Below, in pieces: positions 39,436 through 51,534 of a DNA stretch of 64,000 nucleotides (position 1 is its first letter; each line of letters opens with the position of its first letter). The notes under the pieces are model-generated. The model had not been told where the DNA came from and did not search any database. It saw only the letters and a list, made by a program, of their open reading frames with translations. A program made the position numbers and the translations under genes. The stretch is from Neovahlkampfia damariscottae (taxonomy: Eukaryota > Heterolobosea > Selenaionea > Neovahlkampfiida > Neovahlkampfiidae), in the NCBI GenBank assembly GCA_016618085.1, contig JABLTG010000001.1:65461-129460 (forward strand), given 5' to 3'.

Positions 39436-40211
39436 ATGAACCACAAAACAATTGAAGTCGGTGATGTTCAACTTGAACTTTGTTGTTCTCTTCATTTTTT
39501 CAAAATCCCAACTCCAGGAGTAATAAAACTTGAAAAAGAATATGTTGTATTCACAGGAACTCATTATGATAATACTCAACTACAAAAAAAAATAAATTTC
39601 AAAGAAATTCAAAAAATCTCAAAAGAAAAATTCTTTATGAAACAATATCTGTCAATAGTAGACTTAAAATCACAAGTAATACACTAAAAAAATTAATTAT
39701 TTTCAAGTATCTATTTTTCAACTTCAAACCAGAGGATGAAGAAATTTTTTTAAATTTTTTAGAAAAAAAAACAACAACAAATTTTGAAAAATTGAATAAA
39801 ATAAAAGAATTAGGAATAGAAACATTGAATGATTTGAAAAAACAAGGTGAAATTGTTGACAATTGTAATAATACTTTGAATGAAATTGATCATAATTTGT
39901 CATTGAGTGAAAGATTTGTTTCACAATTGTCATCAGTAACAGGAGCAGCATTGAATATATTCAGAGCACCTCCAGTATTTCAGGAATCTGAAACAACCAC
40001 CAATAAAAAAACAAATATAAAAAATTCTGGAAAAGGAAATCAAAAAATGGAAGATATAACTCGTTTATTAGATGATATAAAAGACATTAGTTTGACAATG
40101 GGTGATGAATTAGACAAATCAAATGATTCATTGAATAAATTATCCAATAGGGTTGAAGGAACGACAAATAGAGTGAAAACTGTCAATAAGAAATTAGACA
40201 GAATTGTGTAG
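39436..40211 (+). CDS. SNAP-47-like Qbc-SNARE with N-terminal PH/GRAM-like domain
   Basis: Two exons around a 32-nt intron (39676-39707). Residues 1-110 look like a PH/GRAM fold (PGVIKLEKEYVVFTG, INFKEIQKISK, YLFFNFKPEDEEIFLNFL). The rest holds two SNARE-type coiled coils: KIKELGIETLNDLKKQGEI and, at the C-terminus, ITRLLDDIKDISLTMGDELD through VNKKLDRIV. ETLNDLKKQGE matches the Qb motif of SNAP-25 relatives. The zero-layer glutamine positions cannot be fixed by eye. There is no membrane anchor, as in SNAP-25/29/47. The likely role is vesicle fusion. Vertebrate SNAP-47 has the same PH-like plus Qbc layout. Confidence 0.75.
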
Positions 40212-40224
40212 ATAATGAATCTTT

Positions 40225-43200
40225 TTATTTTGATGAATTTTGTTTTTTTGATTTCAATTCTCTTTGCCAAGGTGCGATTTGATCATCATTTTTTTCGAGA
40301 ATATTTTTCTTCAATTCACTGAGCTCTACTTTGATTCTAGTTGCACCCCAAGCAGAAATTGTTTCATTTTTATGCTCCTTGGCTGTGTCATCTTCCAAAT
40401 TATCTTCAAGTTTTTCAATTGCACTGATTTTAGTTCTTGGTGAAAGTAATGAAAACATTTTGATCAAATCTTTAGTTTTTGGAGATTGCAATGGAGAAGG
40501 AGATCTCGGTTCTTGATTTTCTTGAGTTTTTGTCAAATCAAGTTTTAATTGATTTCGAATTGCAGTTTTTTCTTCAATTTCTTGTTTTTTCAACATTTCT
40601 TCTTGCTCTTCTTGTTGCTTTTTTTTTATCAATTCTTCTTCCATTCTTATCTTTTCTTCATCTTCTTTCTTTTTTCTTTCTCTTTCTTTTTTCAATAATC
40701 TACTCTCTACTTCAGCAATCAATTCATTCAATTCCTTTTCTGCCTGTTCTTTTTTCAATCTTTCTTCTTCTCTTTTGATTTTTTCAATTTCTGCTTTTCT
40801 TTTCAATTCATCATATAACTTTGTTTTATCTTCATCTTTTTGTTTTTTTTCCAAATTGGTCATTCTTGGTGACATTTTGAATCTAACAGTTTCATTTGAT
40901 AAATTTTTCGTTTTTGGAGAAGAAATTTGAGGTGAAGCCATTTTCATGCTGATCACTTTTTTTTTTTCAACAACGTCTTTTTCTTTTCGATAGTAAACAT
41001 ATTCTATCAACAAATCATTGAGTCCTAAAATTTTATCTTTTTTATGATCAAAAATCTTGACAAGATGGAAAATATCATCAGGTTCAAGTTTCAATTTTAG
41101 TTGTCTTAAAACGTTTTCCATTGATTCAAATGTCAAATGAGCTTTATGAGATTCATGAGGTTCAAATCTATTGAATAACTTTTCCAAATCGGAAATGATC
41201 GCTTCAAAGTAATAAATTTTCTTCCATTGAGAATTTTCATCTTCTTTAATTCTATTTTTAACAGCTGATTCAAAAAAATCAGCTAAAAGTAAATCTTGTT
41301 TATAAACTTTGAACATTGTTAATTCTTCATCAATAAAATGTTGAAATCTCAACATGCCATCTTCAATTGAATATTCCAACTCTTTTGGCAAATCAGCTGT
41401 CAAAGTTAATGATTGGTCCATTCCTTTTTGTCGATATTTTATGATGATATTATCTTCATTTGATCTTTTAATTGATAATATTTGTGTGAAAGGAATTTCA
41501 AGATTCATTTGATGAACTTTAAAATACAAAACAGAATCTGTTGTGACTTTAATGAAATTGTGTGTTTTGATATTTTTCTTTTTATTCACTTGATGAGTGG
41601 AATCAACTATTAAACCTCTTGAATTGATTGAATGATCATAAATTGAATCAGCAATTATATCCCTAACTTGTTCATTTTCAAAGAGAATTCGAAAAGAAGT
41701 TACTTGAGATGATGACTTATAATCCATTTTATCAGTACCTCCATATGAAATTAATCGTAAATCGTCACTCTTTTTGAATTGAACATAAATTTCAGAAACA
41801 GAATCTCTACAACAAACAGCTTCAATATTTGAATAGAAAATCTCAAAATAAACTCGGTTGTATTCAACATTAATGATTAAAATTGAGTTCAAAGTCATCT
41901 TTAAATTGAAGTTTTTCCATTGTTTTGATCCACTAAATTTCAATTTAACATTATAAGAAATAGTTTGAAATCTCTTTGAAATTGAAGGTATTCCAAGTTT
42001 ACTGACATCAATTTCGTTCTTTAGATCTTCCCAATTCTCAAGAACTTTGATGATTGATTTTGAGTTCATTCTTGGTTTCACCAATGAAATCAATTCTTCC
42101 ACTAATTTCATTCCATACGCATATGGTTGTACAAGCAACAATTTTCGGCAATTTTTGATATGATGAGGTTTAAATAAATAGAGAACATCTTTGACAATCG
42201 AATGAAAAGAGTACTTATTTCGGGTGAATTTTTCAAATGAAGAATCAACCACTAAAACATAAGGCAATTCTATGTCTTCTTTGAGCATTTCATAAATAAA
42301 CACAATTAATTTTTCAGGATCTGATATTAATGATTCATCTAATCTATTCAAAATCAAGTAATAAACAGGCATGTAATCAGTAGTCGATTTTCCTTTATAG
42401 AAGAATTTCATTTTTTCGAAATGTCGAAAATTGTTGCTTTCTTCTTGAACTATCAATTGTTCTAATGTCTTATTTGAATATTTTAATAAGACTTCTTTGT
42501 CAAGTGGTTCTAAAATGTCATCTTTAATGGTTGGTAATAAATCTTGATTTGTTGTTCCATTTGAAGGAATATCTAAATTCATCAAGAACCATCCGTTCCT
42601 AGTTTGATAAAACATTGACCAAATCATTGTTTTTAATGTTGATTTTGATAATTGAATGGTTGTCAAGGTTGATTTTTTGTGTTTGACTTTCATTGTTGAA
42701 TCCATCACTCTTAGATAAGACATATTCTTTGTGTAAATACCTGCATGAAAAAAAAGGTTAAAATATAATGTTGAAACTTATACTAGTAGTGAAAATAATG
42801 AAAACTACTTCTGGTGAAAGTATTTCAAAATTCAAATCGAAAGAATTGTTTTCTAGAGCTATTCCATATTTGTTCAGTATTTCATCTGGTTTTACAACAC
42901 CATTTGGATTATTAATATCAATAGTTTCTGTCAATTTTCCATCTTGATCAAAAATCAAAGCTGTGGGTCTAATAGAAAAATTTCTTCCAACAAGGTTCCA
43001 ATCAAGTTCAACAGACAATTCACTGATATTATGAGGTATTTCTACAGGTATATCTTTTGGTAATTTCAACTTTTTTACATGTGCCAGAGAATGCACTTTC
43101 AAAAAAATAAACACACTTTTTTTTTCAAACCGTCTACAGAGTTTTTAGAAATGAAATAAAACTTACTTCCAATATGCATTTTTTCATGAATAAATTTGAC

Positions 43201-43664
43201 TAAAATATCAAGTTTTGGTCTTGAATAGTCATAAATAAATTCTAAATCACTGTTTAAATTCATTTCACATCTTTCTTTGGTTCTATACATGAGTCCAACT
43301 AAATAAGTGGTTTTTCTGGAAAAAATAAGCTTTTTTATCAAATAAAATACTTTTTTAAAACAATTTCAAGTTCTTTGTCTTGAACAACAAGTTTACAATT
43401 TCCGTCTAAAAATCTTGAACAAACTAAAAACACGTAGTAGTGATAATTTTCTTCAGGTTGATTTTCCAAAGAAATATGTCTTCTTAAGATCCACTTTTTC
43501 TCCTCTAAACTCCATTTTTCAGTGAAAATGTTGTGTCCAGATTCCTTTTCTAAAATGTTCAACAGGTAGTGTTGTGAATCAAAAACTAACACTTTTGAAG
43601 TGATTTTTTCATCACTTTCTAGTTTTACTTCAAAATCAATGTTATCTGGTAAAAGTATTTTCAT
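40225..43664 (-). CDS. TerD-like / Sec14-like (BCH) / EF-hand multidomain protein
   Basis: Four exons (43664 to about 43342, to about 43170, about 43110-42790, and 42740-40225) with introns of 30-70 nt. The two N-terminal parts look like TerD-type beta modules (VLVFDSQHYLLNIL; ELDWNLVGRNFSIRPTALIFDQDGK). Then comes a CRAL-TRIO/BCH-like domain (LIVFIYEMLKED...YVLVVDSSFEKF...LLVQP...LKNEID). It is followed by PH/GRAM-like strands, one EF-hand-like loop (FDHKKDKILGLNDLL) and a long E/K-rich coiled coil. The total is about 1100 residues. A lipid- and calcium-linked scaffold is inferred. The TerD call is tentative, the Sec14-like call moderate. I cannot exclude that the first three exons are a separate gene. 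It is tail-to-tail with the SNARE gene, 13 nt apart. Confidence 0.65.
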
Positions 43665-43759
43665 TACACTTTTTGAGTTTTCCGTTACAATTTCTTAAAC
43701 AAGAGAAGTATTTGATTGGTTGGATTTTTTGAAGGACAAATGATAAAACAAGAGACATT

Positions 43760-46147
43760 TTATTCATGGGAAGATTTTAATAAACTATTCCGCAGAGAAT
43801 TCATCAATGATTTATAAGAAACAGGTTTCAATAAGACATCATCAATTTTGAATTCTGATACAAAGCTTGATAGTCGTGAGTTATTCAATTCACCAGTGCA
43901 TAGAATAATTTTAATATCTTTTGCTTTATCTTCTGACTTTATGGATTGAATCAATTTGAAACCATCCATTTTTGGCATATTCAAATCAGAGATTATTATG
44001 TCAATATTGTTTTCTAGGTGGAATGATTTTAAAGCTTCTTCACCATCAGACGCCACTATTACTCTTTTTGGACCCATTTTTTCAATAATTTTTTTGATGC
44101 ATTTCTGTATTACGACATGATCTTCAACAATTAAAACAGTCGCCCCATCAAGTAGTTTTATCTCCCCTGAGAATTTCTTCTTTAGAGTTGGAGTCAATTC
44201 TATGATTAAATGTGATGGTAATAGTGGTTTAAATAATCTTAAACAGTCATTGTATTCGTTATTTTTCTTTGATGAATTCCCAATGACAACAACTTGATCA
44301 GGAGGAATTTTGGAGGGCAAATACTCCAGCAAATCATCATCCACGAATATTTTACAATCAGAAAAATATTGGTAAGTATCATATATTTCGCGTTTTGATT
44401 TGGGAAAACACATGTTCTGTACATTCATTCCATATAGTAATGTTTTCATTTGTTGTGCAATTTTTTCTTCTTTTGTCATTAAAATCACAGTTTTGAAATG
44501 TGATAAAGGAAGTGAATTGTACAAACTGTGTACTCCTTTTGTTGTATCGTATGGTATTTCAAACCAAAATGTTGAACCATTTCCGAATTCACTTTCTACA
44601 CCATATTTTCCATTCATCAATTCAATCAATCCTTTGACAATTGACAATCCAATACCCCATGAATTTGATCTTCCTGATTCACGAACTTGTTCAAACATTG
44701 TAAAAATTTTTCCCAAATTTTCTTTCTTTATTCCTATTCCTGTATCTTTCACAGAGAAATGAATCCAATGTTGAAATGATTTTTTAACTTTTTTCACTTG
44801 AAAATGTATCATTCCTGTGTCAGTGTATTTGATAGCATTAGACATCAAATTAGATATAATTTGAATTAATCTTTGACTATCTCCTTTGATGATTCGAGGA
44901 ATTTGAAAGTCAATTGAGTAACTGAATCCTAAACTTTTTTTGAAGGCTTGAGGAATGTTAATTTTTAAAGCACTTTCAATTGATTCTAAAATTTCAAAAT
45001 TCTTATTTTGAAGTTGAAAATTTCCACTTTCAATTTTTGATGAATCCAAAATATCTCCAATAATATGATTTATCAATTGATTTGAACTTTGTGCTTCATT
45101 TAAAATACCAATTTGATCTTTTCTTGGTTCATTGGATAACAAATTTTCAATCGAGAAAGTTAAAGCTTGTAAAGGATTTCTGACTTCATGTGAAATTGAA
45201 GCAATAAACTCTGTTTTAGATTTTAATGCAAATTTTTGTTTTTCATGTTGAATTTCTTTTTCTTTTAATTTTAATTCATGTGTTGAATCATTACATAAAA
45301 TTGTCAATCCAACTAATTCTCCTTTTATCAAAATTGGTGAAACTGTAACCATGTACAAGTACTTTTGTTGATCTACGAACGCTTGAATTTTATAACTCTC
45401 GGTTGATTTAGTTTTGATCACAGAATCGAATGTTTCTTTTTGGAAAATTGATAAATTTTTGAATGAACAGCCGCGAAGATCATCTCCTTTATGTCCCAGA
45501 ATATCTTTGTTTATTAATAGTATTTGAAGGTCTAAATCTGTTTTAATGATATGACTCTGTATTGATAGAACAATACTTTCAAATTCTCCAAGTTTTCTTT
45601 CCAAGTTCATGGCGTTTGCTGAATATAAAGTTTTGAAATAGGTCACAAGGACATGTTGAAAAAAAAATCCAAAAAATATTGACAAGCTATGGTGAAAACT
45701 TTTGTTCAAATGATAATAAGTTCCATAACAACAATACAGAATATTCGCAAGTGAAAGGACATGCGGATAAATTGAAGCATCTACAAAATTAGGACCTATT
45801 TGCAGTAGATGTATATTGACATAAACCCAGAAAAAATCTGGATGAATTATTTTTATGGAGCTAAAGAAAAATTTTTTAAAAATTGTTTTTTTTTACACAG
45901 GATAACTTAAAAGTTTCAGTCCACAACGAAAAATAATCCAACTCTCATTTTTTAATCCATATAAAGCTAGTATTCTTTGTGAAACAATTTCAAATGCCAG
46001 TAACAGCAGAGCTCGAGTTTGAAAACCTGTCATGACATATGACAGAAGTGACAGAGCCACAAAGTATATTGAGATAAATGGTGTGAATTTTTCAATGTTT
46101 CTCACAAAACGGTTTCGAATTTTGTTTACGGTTTCTGTTCTTACCAT
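43760..46147 (-). CDS. Hybrid histidine kinase 1 (membrane sensor, PAS, DHp-CA, REC)
   Basis: Exon 1 (46147-45897) encodes two membrane helices, and a 36-nt intron (45861-45896) leads to exon 2 with further hydrophobic segments. Then follow a coiled coil, a PAS-like domain, the DHp helix with SISHEVRNP (phospho-acceptor His), a CA domain (N box NLMSNAIKYT, G1 DTGIGI, G2 WGIGLSIVKGL) and a degenerate receiver-like stretch. A C-terminal REC domain follows with IVEDH (acidic pair), DLNMPKMDG (phospho-Asp) and LLKP (Lys). All catalytic residues are present, so it should autophosphorylate and relay. The output partner (an HPt protein) is not in the window. The most downstream of four tandem copies. 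Confidence 0.93.
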
Positions 46148-46318
46148 TTTTTAAGAATAACCAATTAGACCTAAAAAAATTATCCAAAAATGGTAATGTA
46201 TAAAAATTAGTCCAAATTCGTCAAAGTTTTATTGCGAAACTTTTGAGTATTTTAGGCTCTAAACATAATAATAATTGCTCAAATATTATTTTTCATTTTC
46301 TTGTGTTGACAATATCAA

Positions 46319-48684
46319 CTATGAAGCAAGGACTTGCCTGATAGATGTGAATAAAGATCTAAAAGTGACAGGTTTAGATAATACATCCTGTAGTTTCCAT
46401 TCAACAGCAAAATCTGAAAGCAATTGATTGTTCAATTCACCAGTGCACAAAATGATTTTTGTGTCTTTTGATTTGTCAAAATCCTTAATAGATTTTATCA
46501 TTTCAAAACCATCCATCACCGGCATATTCAAATCAGAAATGATTAAGTCAATATTTTCTTCATTTTGATAAATTTTCAAGCCTTCTACTCCGTTGGAAGC
46601 AACAAAAAGTTTTGAAGGGTTCATTTTTTCAATGTATCTTTTAATACACTTTTGAATGATCACATGATCTTCTACAATCAATACGTTCATCCCAAAAAGT
46701 AATTCGTTACCATCTGGTGTATATGTTTTCTTCAAAATCGGTATCAACTCCAACATCAAATGTGAAGGTAATAATGGTTTGAATAACCTCAAACAATCAT
46801 TGTATTCTTTAGAATTGTTTGAAGAGTTTCCAATAATTACAACTTGTTCAGAGGATATTTTTGGAGGAAGGAGATGAACTAAATCATCATGCACAAAAAT
46901 TTTGCATGTTGGAATTTCCTTCAAAATGTCAGAAATTTCTTGTGTTGATTTTGAAATGAAAACATTCTCCACTTTCATTTTTTGAAGTAATTGATGATTT
47001 TGGTTCAATATACATTCATCTTTAATGACAAAAATGATAGATTTGAATTTCGATTCAAGAAGAGAATCAAAAAGACTAATTGTTTCAGTTGAGTTTTGAA
47101 TTGGAATTTGAAACCAAAATAATGAACCAACACCGTATTCACTCTCAACACCATATTTTCCATTCATTAAATCTATCAATCCTTTAACAATAGAAAGTCC
47201 AATTCCCCAAGAATTTGATCCTTCAATTTGTTCCACTTGTTCAAACATTGTGAATATTCTATTCAAATTTTCTTTTTTGATTCCAATTCCAGTGTCCTTC
47301 ACAGAAAAATACACATCATTATCGATTCTTTTAGCTGTAAATTCGATTTTTCCTTGGTTTGTATATTTTATGGCATTTGACATCAAATTGGAAAGAATTT
47401 GAATCAACCTTTGGTTGTCACCTTTAATGACTCTCGGAATATGAAAATCAATGGAATAATTAAAATCTAAATTCTTTTTGTATGCTTGAGGAATGTTAAT
47501 TTTCAATGAACGTTCAATCGCTTCCAATAACTCAAAATTCTTATTTTGAAGTTGAAAATTTCCACTTTCAATTTTTGATGAATCTAAAATGTCTCCAATA
47601 ATATGATTTATCAATTGATTTGAACTTTGTGCTTCATTTAAAATACCAATTTGATCTTTTCTTGGTTCATTGGATAACAAATTTTCAATCGAGAAAGTTA
47701 AAGCTTGTAAAGGATTTCTGACTTCATGTGAAATCGAAGCCATGAATTCTGTTTTAGATTTCAACGCTGAAATCTCTTTTTCATGTTGGATTTCTTTCTG
47801 TCTTGTTTCTAATTCATATGTTACATCGGTACATAAAATTGTCATTCCAATCATCTCCTCTTTTACCAAAATTGGTGAAGCATGAATAGCAAATAGATAT
47901 TCATTGGCACCATGATATGTTCTTATTTTATAACTTTGCGTTTTTTTGGTTTTCAACAATTCATCCAATTTCTTCTGATTAAAAATGGGCAATTCCTTCA
48001 ATGATCTAGCTTTTAAATCATCTTCAGAAAAACCAAGAAATTCTTTGTTAATGTATGAAATAAAAAAATTCATATCTATTCTGATTATATGACTTTTCAA
48101 TGAAGAAACAATACTCTCAAATTCTCCGAGTTTTCTTTCCAAAAGAGAAATTTTTGAATCGAATAATTTTTGATAATAAAACAAACAGATGAATAAAAAT
48201 AACAATCCATACATGAAAGAAAAACAAAACATGATACTTTTGTTGTAATAAAAATAGTACCCGAATGAACAAATGAAAATATTGACAACAACAAAAATAC
48301 AACCATACTTTGATGAATTCATAAAATTTGGAGGTACTTGAATAATGTGAATCAAAATGATGACCCAAAAAAAGTCCGGGTGAATAAACTCCATTGCTCT
48401 TTTTGAAAAATGAGTAAATCAAGTTTTTACTTTGGGTACATAAGAATTTTTAAAATACATCTGACTGTAATATATGTTTCATTTTTGAATCCATAGGTAG
48501 CAAGTTTGGTTTGGAGGTACAATTCAAAAGTGAAAAAAAAAATTGATGAAATTTGAAATCCTGTTGTTCCAAATGACACCAAAAATATTGTGATGTAGGC
48601 AAGTGATTCAAACGATATGAATTTTTTTCTATTTCTGATTGTTATTTCTTTTAATTTCTCTGCTGTCTGCATTTTTTTAAGCAA
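46319..48684 (-). CDS. Hybrid histidine kinase 2
   Basis: Same plan as its neighbours: exon 1 (48684-48431), a 32-nt intron (48399-48430), and exon 2 with the shared HPDFFWV segment before the membrane helices. A PAS-like domain, SISHEVRNP, NLMSNAIKYT, DTGIGI, WGIGLSIVKGL and REC with IVEDH, DLNMPVMDG and LSKP follow. The sensor and REC regions differ strongly from the other copies, while the DHp segment is almost identical in DNA (about 47531-47755). It is the one copy whose identity tract starts latest, at the end of DHp helix 2. Confidence 0.93.
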
Positions 48685-49048
48685 TTCGTTTATCCATTTT
48701 TAGAAATGTATTTTGCTTGTTAAAGAAATTTGAGAATGAATCTTTTTTATCGATTATTTATGAAAAAACTCAATAAAAAATCAGTTCTATCAGAAAACTG
48801 ATCATTTAAAGAATAATGACTCTGTTGACCAACTTTTAAGGATCTTAATTATTTTTTTCAAAACTGTTCCACTACCCCCAGATATTCGGATCTGGAGACA
48901 GAGAAGAAGTATCACAGATTCTCTCTAAAATAACAGGTTGATTGCTTGTTTCTTTTGAGAATTGGCTGCCAATGAAAAAGAACATTTAAATTTTGATGAA
49001 TATTTCATGAAGAAATTTATATTTTTGATTTTTTTAAATCACACATTC
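48685..49048. other. Intergenic with a GC-richer hairpin
   Basis: About 360 nt between kinases 2 and 3. At 48877-48897 there is a more GC-rich patch with CCAGAT-loop-ATCTGG (6-bp stem), followed at 48899-48928 by GAGA...TCTC. It could be part of a small RNA or a transcription terminator; no known RNA family is recognised. Confidence 0.3.
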
Positions 49049-51465
49049 TTATTCAGAAAATGTGTTTCTTATTGATGTTATCAATGATTTATAGGTAATA
49101 GGTTTTAACAAAATGTCATCCACATTCCACTCTTTGATAAAATCACCCAACTTCTGAATGTTCAATTCACCAGTTGTAACTACAAATTTTGAATCATACA
49201 ATTTCTTTAATTTCCTGATTGATTTGATAAGTTCAAATCCATTCATGACTGGCATATTGATATCAGTCAAAATCAAATCTATTCTATTTTCATTTTGATA
49301 ATGATTCAATCCCTGTTCTCCATTTTCAGCTACTAAAATTTTCAGAGGATTCATTTTTTGAATCATCTTCTTTAGACATTTTTGAATGACAATATGATCT
49401 TCAACAATTAAAACAATTGCTCCTTCAAGTAAATTTTCTTCTCCAGAAAATTTCTTTTTCATGGTTGGTGTTAATTCTAGTATCAAATGTGAAGGTAAAA
49501 TTGGTTTGAATATCCTCAAACAATCATTGTATTCACTGTTCTCTTTGGATGAATTTCCGATGATTCGTATTTTATCTTGTGGTATATTTGATGGAATTTG
49601 ATAAATCAAATCATCATCAACAAAAATCTTACAATCTGAATTATTTTCATATGTTTTTGATATTTTCTCTTTTGATTTGGTAATACAAACGTTTGTAGCG
49701 TTCATACCATCTAGAATTTTATTCATTTCACTTGATATTTCATTATCTTGGAGAACTAAAATCACTGATGAGAAATTTGAAATTGGAAGAGAATCGAAGA
49801 GGTTTTGTTGTTCATTCAATTTTTCATAAGGAATTTCAAACCAAAATGTTGATCCAACACCATGTTCACTTTCAACACCGTAACGTCCTTGCATTAAATC
49901 AAGTAAACCCTTGACAATTGCCAACCCCATTCCCCAACCATTGGAGTTATTTGACTCGTTAATTTGTTCAAACATTGTGAAGATTTTGGTGAAATTTTCT
50001 TGTTGAATACCGATTCCGGTATCTTTTATAGAGAAATGTATCCAGTTTTTATCTATTTTTTCAATATTTCTAACAAATAATTCAATTTTTCCTTGTTGTG
50101 TATATTTAATTGAATTTGACATCAAATTGGAGAGTATTTGAATCAATCTTTGACTATCTCCTTTTATCATTCTTGGTATTTGATAATCAATTGAATATGT
50201 AAAATCTAATGATTTTTTGGTTGCTTGAGGAATGTTAATTTTTAAAGCACTTTCAATTGATTCTAAAATTTCAAAATTCTTATTTTGAAGTTGAAAATTT
50301 CCACTTTCAATTTTTGATGAATCTAAAATGTCTCCAATAATATGATTTATCAATTGATTTGAACTTTGTGCTTCATTTAAAATACCAATTTGATCTTTTC
50401 TTGGTTCATTGGATAACAAATTTTCAATCGAGAAAGTTAAAGCTTGTAAAGGATTCCTGACTTCATGTGAAATTGAAGCCATGAATTCTGTTTTAGATTT
50501 TAATGCATATATCTGTTTTTCATGCTCAATTTTCTTTTGTTTGATCTCTAATTCATAAGTTGAATCAGTACATAAAATGGTCATCCCAACCATTTCACCA
50601 TTCATCCAAATAGGAGACACGGCAACAAGAAATAAAAAAGTTTTTCCTTCATGAATCACTTGTATTTTATGTGTTTCTGTTTTTTTAGTTTTGATGAAAT
50701 TGTGAAATTTCTCTTCATCAAAAATTGGCAAATTTTTGAAATTTGATCCAATCAAGTTATCAACTGATTTTCCAAGAAATCCCTTGTTTATCAGTAATAT
50801 ATTGAAATTTAAATCAGTTTTGATGACATGACTTTTTATTGATAGCAAAACGCTTTGGTATTCAGACAATTGTTGTTCTAATAATGTTGTGTTTTCTGCA
50901 TAAACATCCTTGAATGTCATCAGTATAAAATGTTGATAAATGAAAGTCAAAGTAAGTGCAAGAGTGATAATGATGCTCTTTTGAAAATAAAAGTGATTTG
51001 CAAAGAAAAAAAAAATAACGTTCAGAAAGGAAAAAAGGTTTCCAAAAAATACATGATCCATAAAGTTAGGATTTATCTGAACCAAATGAACTTCAATAAT
51101 AACCCAAAAAAAATCTTCATGAGCGTACAGAACATGCCTAAAAAAACAATTAAATTTTTTTGACAGTTTTACGTGACATATGACAAAAGTTTAAGAATAC
51201 ATCGAAATACAGTCCAATATACAGACCCTTGTAGACCTAAAACTGCCATTTTTCCTTGTGTAAAAAATTCAAAAATAAATAAGAAAAGTAGTGGTGGTTT
51301 GCATCCTGAAATATAGTATGAAATCAACGAAACAAAACAAAAATATTTGGTAATGAATGGTCTAAATCTTTCTGAATTTCTGAAAAACCTTGCTCTTTTT
51401 GTCTCATTAGAATCTGTTAACATGTTTGATTGGTGAAAATTGTCCAATCGGAATTTTCTTTTCAA
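49049..51465 (-). CDS. Hybrid histidine kinase 3
   Basis: Exon 1 (ATG at 51465, or more likely MLTDSNE at about 51423) has two membrane helices. A 35-nt intron at 51138-51172 leads to exon 2. Sensor helices, a coiled coil, a PAS-like domain, SISHEVRNP, NLMSNSIKYT, DTGIGI, WGMGLAIVKGL and REC with IVEDH, DINMPVMNG and LLKP are all present. It shares a 420-nt near-identical DNA tract with kinase 4 (50089-50508), covering DHp and the first part of CA, longer than the tract shared by all four. Confidence 0.93.
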
Positions 51466-51534
51466 AAGACAAAAATTTATTCTTGCCTTTGGGGTACACA
51501 GATTTGGGTATAGAGATTTTCTGATGGTTTAATG

